A stretch of DNA of 8,683 bases from JAEUKQ01 sp044227605. Lineage in GTDB: Bacteria > Pseudomonadota > Alphaproteobacteria > JAEUKQ01. Shown in pieces: positions 5,834 through 8,683 of this stretch; within the stretch, counting starts at the first letter, position 1; each line of letters opens with the position of its first letter. The notes under the pieces were generated by a model, which searched no databases, had not been told where the DNA came from, and saw only the letters and a program-made list of their open reading frames with translations. The stretch spans positions 1 to 8,683 of the forward strand of contig JBGAWJ010000070.1 of NCBI GenBank assembly GCA_044227605.1, given 5' to 3'. Both the position numbers and the translations under genes were made by a program.

Positions 5834-6172
5834 TTACCGCTTAATAATATCCCTGGCAATCTGATGGCCATATTCCTCAGACCATTCATGCATGGCCGTT
5901 AAAATTGGTTTTAATGATAGGCCCAAGGGCGACAACCTATATCCCACATGGGGCGGAATCTCCTGATAAACCGTGCGGATCAACAAATTTTGGGCTTCCA
6001 TTTCCCGCAAATTCTTGGTTAAGGTGCGGTGGGTGATGCCGCCCAGTTCCCGTTGCAATTGGTTGAAACGGCGCGGGCCCAGCAGCAATTGATGGATAAT
6101 CATCACCTTCCATCGTCCAGCCATTATATTCAGCGTTAATTCCACCGGGCATGAAACCGTTTTTTGTACCAT
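5834..6172 (-). CDS. HxlR-family winged-helix transcriptional regulator
   Basis: HxlR-type proteins are small dimeric winged-helix regulators; several characterised members (YodB, HypR) sense quinones, diamide or hypochlorite through an N-terminal cysteine. This 112-residue protein has Cys8 in SCPVELTL, then GRWKVMIIHQLLLGPRRFNQLQRELGGITHRTLTKNLREME (helix-turn-helix) and YRLSPLGLSLKPIL, the usual wing and dimer helix. Its length is normal for the family. The start ATG follows AGGTGGAG. It is divergent from the pirin gene with 104 bases between the starts, and a perfect dyad lies in that spacer. I infer that it represses pirin and probably itself, with Cys8 as the likely sensor. It converges on the AraC-type gene. 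Confidence 0.95.
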   Translation of the reverse strand: MVQKTVSCPVELTLNIMAGRWKVMIIHQLLLGPRRFNQLQRELGGITHRTLTKNLREMEAQNLLIRTVYQEIPPHVGYRLSPLGLSLKPILTAMHEWSEEYGHQIARDIIKR

Positions 6173-6210
6173 TTCTCCACCTATTGCTATTGCGGTATCC
6201 TTGGGGTGCG

Positions 6211-6235
6211 TACTTGCAAAAAGATCGTTGCAAGA
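6211..6235. promoter_or_regulatory. Candidate HxlR operator between the regulator and pirin genes
   Basis: CTTGCAA (6213-6219) and TTGCAAG (6228-6234) are perfect inverted copies around 8 bases. The left half, TACTTGCAAAAAG, resembles half-sites I recall for HxlR-type regulators. A pirin promoter may overlap: -35 TTGCAA (6214-6219) and -10 TAATTT (6236-6241) with a 16-base spacer, so a bound repressor would block it. Confidence 0.6.
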
Positions 6236-6276
6236 TAATTTATCATGATGAGGGCAAAAAAAGAAGGAGAAATACC

Positions 6277-7149
6277 ATGAAAAATAAGAAAATAATCCGG
6301 GTCAACCGCGGCACGGGCATGCATTGGGTGGGCGATGGTTTTCCCGTATACACCCTATTTTCCTATCACCATTTGGCCGAGGAAATCAGCCCATTTTTAT
6401 TGTTGGATTACGCAGCCCCTGCCGAATTCACCCCGACCACACAAAAAAGGGGCGTGGGATTTCACCCGCACCGCGGTTTTGAAACCGTGACAATTGTCTA
6501 TCAGGGGGAGGTTGAGCATAAGGATAGCGCGGGCAATTCCGGTAAAATAGGCGCCGGGGATGTGCAATGGATGACGGCTGGCAGCGGCATTTTACATGAG
6601 GAAATGCATGGGCAGGATTTTACCCGCACCGGCGGCACTATGGAAATGGTGCAGCTGTGGGTGAATTTACCCGCTAAAGATAAAATGACCAAGCCAGGTT
6701 ATCAGGGCATTTTGAAGAAGGATATTCCGGTGATTAAACTGCCGGAAAATGGGGGCGAAATCCGAGTGATTGCGGGCAATTATGGCAAGCTTAAGGGCGC
6801 CGCCAAAACCTTTACGCCCGTGAATTTATGGGATATTTCGCTGCAAGCGGGCCACCCCATAAGCCTGGCCGTGCCCGCCGGATATAGCACGGCGTTGCTG
6901 GTGTTGAAGGGCAAGGTGACAGTGAATGACGATGAGGGGTTAAGCCCCAAGGAACTGGCGTTGTTTGAACAAGGCGGCGATCAAATCACCCTAAAGGCCA
7001 GCATTGATGCCAAATTATTGCTGGTAAACGGCGCCCCACTCAATGAGCCGGTGGTGGGATATGGCCCGTTTGTGATGAATACACAAACAGAAATCCGCCA
7101 AGCCATGGCCGATTTCCAAGCGGGCCGTTTCGGCATTCCCCCCGAATAG
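6277..7149 (+). CDS. Pirin family protein
   Basis: Pirins are bicupin, iron-binding proteins; bacterial members include quercetinases and proteins that respond to redox state. The 290-residue length is standard. The four metal ligands of the N-terminal cupin are present: H63 and H65 in GFHPHRGFETVT, and H107 and E109 in GILHEEM. The N-terminal cupin also shows GDVQWMTAGSG, and the C-terminal cupin shows LLVNGAPLNEPVVGYGPFVMN. AAGAAGGAG, 7 bases before ATG, sets this start; the frame is open upstream to 6151, but that part crosses the operator region and overlaps the hxlR start. It is divergent from the HxlR-type regulator, a pairing that suggests inducible expression on redox or electrophile stress. 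A good terminator follows. The exact activity cannot be told from sequence. Confidence 0.96.
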   Translation: MKNKKIIRVNRGTGMHWVGDGFPVYTLFSYHHLAEEISPFLLLDYAAPAEFTPTTQKRGVGFHPHRGFETVTIVYQGEVEHKDSAGNSGKIGAGDVQWMTAGSGILHEEMHGQDFTRTGGTMEMVQLWVNLPAKDKMTKPGYQGILKKDIPVIKLPENGGEIRVIAGNYGKLKGAAKTFTPVNLWDISLQAGHPISLAVPAGYSTALLVLKGKVTVNDDEGLSPKELALFEQGGDQITLKASIDAKLLLVNGAPLNEPVVGYGPFVMNTQTEIRQAMADFQAGRFGIPPE

Positions 7150-7218
7150 CCAGAATAAAATGGATAGGAAACGGGCGCGGAAAGCGACTAACTAGCTATC
7201 TTATTTTTCCTGATAATA

Positions 7219-7247
7219 AAAGGCTGCGTTTCTTACGCACCTTTTTT
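7219..7247 (+). terminator. Intrinsic terminator of the pirin gene
   Basis: GGCTGCGT (7222-7229) pairs with ACGCACC (7235-7241), with one bulged base, and six T follow (7242-7247). The A-run on the left would let it work weakly in the other direction too. It overlaps the last codons of the minus-strand DJ-1-like gene. Confidence 0.75.
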
Positions 7248-7622
7248 ATCTAGGGATTTTAAGCGCTCAATCACCAGGGCCGCCACTTTTTCGCTAGAGG
7301 CGGGATTTTGACCGGTGATCAGATTACCATCGGCAATCGCGAAAGCTTGAAAATTGGGGCCTGTTTTAACCAAAGCCCCCAGTTCCCGCAACCGGCTTTC
7401 CAGAAGAAAGGGAACGGTTTTGGTTAGCCCCGCCGCTTCCTCTTCCGCATTCGTAAAAGCCGACACTCGCCTGCCTTTCACCACCGGCTCACCTTTCTTA
7501 TCTTTGGCTGAAACCAACCCCGCTGCCCCATGGCAAACAGCGGCAACCACCCGCCCGCTTTCTAAAGTTGATGAAACGATGGCTGCTAATTTCTCGATAA
7601 AAAGGATGGTTTTGTGCTGCAT
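7233..7622 (-). CDS. DJ-1/PfpI-family protein with internal deletion (truncated)
   Basis: The family (YhbO, Hsp31-like and related glutamine-amidotransferase-fold proteins) covers deglycase, glyoxalase and chaperone activities. Members are usually about 180-230 residues; this one has 129. The C-terminal half is well kept: VVAAVCHGAAGLV with the nucleophile Cys elbow and the following His, then VKGRRVSAFTNAEEEAAGL, TVPFLLE and LITGQNPASS. The N-terminal half is missing, including the conserved YPGGHG loop and the acidic residue that assists the Cys. The first residues, MQHKTILFI, look like the normal first beta strand joined directly to EKLAAIV, which lies just before the Cys region. That suggests an in-frame loss of roughly 90 codons. 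AAAGGGA sits well before this ATG, so it can still be translated, but I expect it to be inactive. GTG at 7640 is a less likely start. Confidence 0.8.
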   Translation of the reverse strand: MQHKTILFIEKLAAIVSSTLESGRVVAAVCHGAAGLVSAKDKKGEPVVKGRRVSAFTNAEEEAAGLTKTVPFLLESRLRELGALVKTGPNFQAFAIADGNLITGQNPASSEKVAALVIERLKSLDKKGA

Positions 7623-7689
7623 ATTTTTGTCCCTTTGCACTTATCGGAAGTGGGATTTACCCTGTATTACATATGTATATATCAGTTGC

Positions 7690-8274
7690 CTATGTTTTTG
7701 CGGCAAGGGGGTGATAGCGGAAACAACTGGTGATGTGATCATTCACCAATCCTGTGGCCTGCATATGGGCATAGATGATGGTCGAGCCTACAAAGGACAT
7801 ACCACGTTTTTTAAGATCTGCGGACAGGGCATCTGATTCCGGGCTGGTGGCTGGCACGTCGCTAAGGTTTTTCCATTTGTTAATCTTGGGCTTACCGCCC
7901 ACAAATGGCCAAACATACGCGTTGAAGGAGCCGAATTTCTGCTGAATTTGCAAAAATACCTGGGCGTTTTTGCGCGCGGCAAAAACCTTCAACCGGTTGC
8001 GAATGATATCGCCGTTTTGCAACAATGCCTCAAGCTCCTGATCGGTCATGCGGGCAACCGCTTTCGGATCAAAATTCTTGAATGCCTGGCGGTACCCTTC
8101 GCGCCGTTTCAGAATGGTTTCCCAGCTAAGGCCTGCCTGTGCACCCTCAAGAATCAAGAACTCAAAATGCTTGCCATCATCATAAACGGGCACACCCCAT
8201 TCCTGATCGTGATATTCCTCATAAAAAGCCTTACCGGTACCCACCCACCCGCAACGGGTTTTATCTGCTGTCAT
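7690..8274 (-). CDS. tag: DNA-3-methyladenine glycosylase I (Tag)
   Basis: Tag removes 3-methyladenine from alkylated DNA, starting base excision repair. The 194-residue protein aligns along its length with E. coli Tag. It has the zinc-binding set C8 (RCGWVG), H22 (EYHDQEWGVP), H180 and C184 (GLVNDHITSC), and the substrate pocket ILEGAQAGLSWETILKRREGYR with Glu43 and Trp51. IIRNRLKVFAARKNA and LKKRGMSFVGSTIIYAHMQATGLVNDH match family blocks. AAGG lies 10 bases before ATG. It starts 12 bases after the stop of the DUF1398 gene, so the two are probably cotranscribed. The remnant DJ-1-like gene follows on the same strand after 67 bases, with a possible weak promoter between (-35 TTGCCG at 7701-7706, -10 TATATA at 7676-7681). 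Confidence 0.97.
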   Translation of the reverse strand: MTADKTRCGWVGTGKAFYEEYHDQEWGVPVYDDGKHFEFLILEGAQAGLSWETILKRREGYRQAFKNFDPKAVARMTDQELEALLQNGDIIRNRLKVFAARKNAQVFLQIQQKFGSFNAYVWPFVGGKPKINKWKNLSDVPATSPESDALSADLKKRGMSFVGSTIIYAHMQATGLVNDHITSCFRYHPLAAKT

Positions 8275-8286
8275 TTCATTCTGCCT

Positions 8287-8682
8287 TTAAGAAATTGCTG
8301 GAAAATTTTCAATATGATGACTGCCATCACAACCGAAATAGATAGCCTTTCTACCGTGAATATACACCTCATAATGGCAGCAACCCGCTGCCATTATCGC
8401 GCGCAGAAAAGTTGGATAATCGATTTTCTTTTGCTGGCTTTCTTGAATGGCCTTTTTAATGCCAGGGCTGTTAAAACTTTTACTGGGCTTAGACGGATTG
8501 ACAAAACGCAAGGAGGCCAGCAGATATTCCCCATTAATACCATAAGTTAATTGATTCAAGCCAATCAAATCAATGATATAACGTTCAACATTGGCTTCTT
8601 TCAATTTCATGACCATTTCACCAAAATTGGTTTTGCCGGAAAGCGAAGCCTCCATGCATTCTTTAACCACGTTAATGTTCAT
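8287..8682 (-). CDS. DUF1398 (YbcV-like) family protein
   Basis: The 131-residue product fits the DUF1398 family, which has no known function. Two related halves are visible: VERYIIDLIGLNQLTYGINGEYL (about residues 32-54) and HYEVYIHGRKAIYFGCDGSHHIE (about 103-125). Each is a YxV..G...Y.G..G beta unit, and YPTFLRAIMAAG precedes the second. No signal peptide or membrane segment is seen, so it should be cytoplasmic. The ATG lies one base from the window edge and its ribosome binding site is out of view; an upstream start cannot be excluded, although the length is right for the family. It directly precedes tag, 12 bases away. That may be an operon of convenience; a role in alkylation repair is not supported by sequence. 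Confidence 0.85.
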   Translation of the reverse strand: MNINVVKECMEASLSGKTNFGEMVMKLKEANVERYIIDLIGLNQLTYGINGEYLLASLRFVNPSKPSKSFNSPGIKKAIQESQQKKIDYPTFLRAIMAAGCCHYEVYIHGRKAIYFGCDGSHHIENFPAIS

Positions 8683-8683
8683 T

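Noticed and set aside
7668..7677. Perfect palindrome TACATATGTA before the truncated DJ-1-like gene
   Set aside because: A 10-bp A/T-rich palindrome is expected by chance in DNA of this composition and there is no partner site.
7948..8550. 200-codon plus-strand frame across tag and DUF1398
   Set aside because: It is antisense to two well-supported genes and its product shows no domain.
1..8683. CRISPR arrays, insertion sequences, phage genes, toxin-antitoxin pairs and riboswitches
   Set aside because: I looked for regularly spaced repeats, transposase or integrase motifs, small paired genes and conserved leader structures and saw none I could support, including no clear molybdenum-cofactor riboswitch before moaA.

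Overview
The window reads as chromosomal DNA of a Gram-negative bacterium. I lean towards Alphaproteobacteria, from a tRNA-Gly followed by tuf together with Tag, MoaA, HxlR and pirin homologues of proteobacterial type, but this is a weak inference. By eye the base composition is moderately AT-rich: moaA and the intergenic DNA are the most AT-rich, and the araC and pirin genes are richer in GC. There is no phage, transposon, CRISPR array or plasmid gene, and I do not see a clear new biological system. What stands out is a run of redox and stress genes in which several proteins have lost or changed residues that their families normally keep.

Left end (1-521, all minus strand): a tRNA-Gly(UCC) gene with an encoded CCA, an intrinsic terminator, a promoter, and the 5' end of tuf (EF-Tu) running off the window. 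The EF-Tu fragment has an unusual switch I and a codon usage unlike the rest of the window. Next, on the plus strand, come moaA (molybdopterin synthesis, complete) and an Old Yellow Enzyme/NemA-like flavin reductase. A 64-codon cysteine-rich reading frame of unknown nature sits just behind the reductase, followed by about 310 bases of AT-rich non-coding DNA.

Middle (3383-5823): a two-gene minus-strand operon encodes an exported metallo-beta-lactamase-fold protein with a degenerate metal motif and an NADPH-dependent F420-reductase-like Rossmann protein. It is divergent from an AraC-family regulator across a 105-base spacer with two inverted repeats. A second divergent pair follows: an HxlR-type regulator (minus) and a pirin (plus), sharing a spacer with a perfect 7-bp dyad that is a good candidate HxlR operator. 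The AraC and HxlR genes converge with only 10 bases between them.

Right end (7233-8682, all minus strand): a DUF1398 protein and tag (3-methyladenine DNA glycosylase I) are 12 bases apart and probably cotranscribed. They are followed by a DJ-1/PfpI-family gene reduced to 129 codons that looks like an in-frame internal deletion.

Taken together, the OYE reductase, the Rossmann reductase, pirin, the DJ-1 remnant, Tag and two small regulators suggest a housekeeping locus next to genes for coping with electrophiles, redox stress and alkylation. The shared theme is inference; each family call rests on motifs visible in the sequence.
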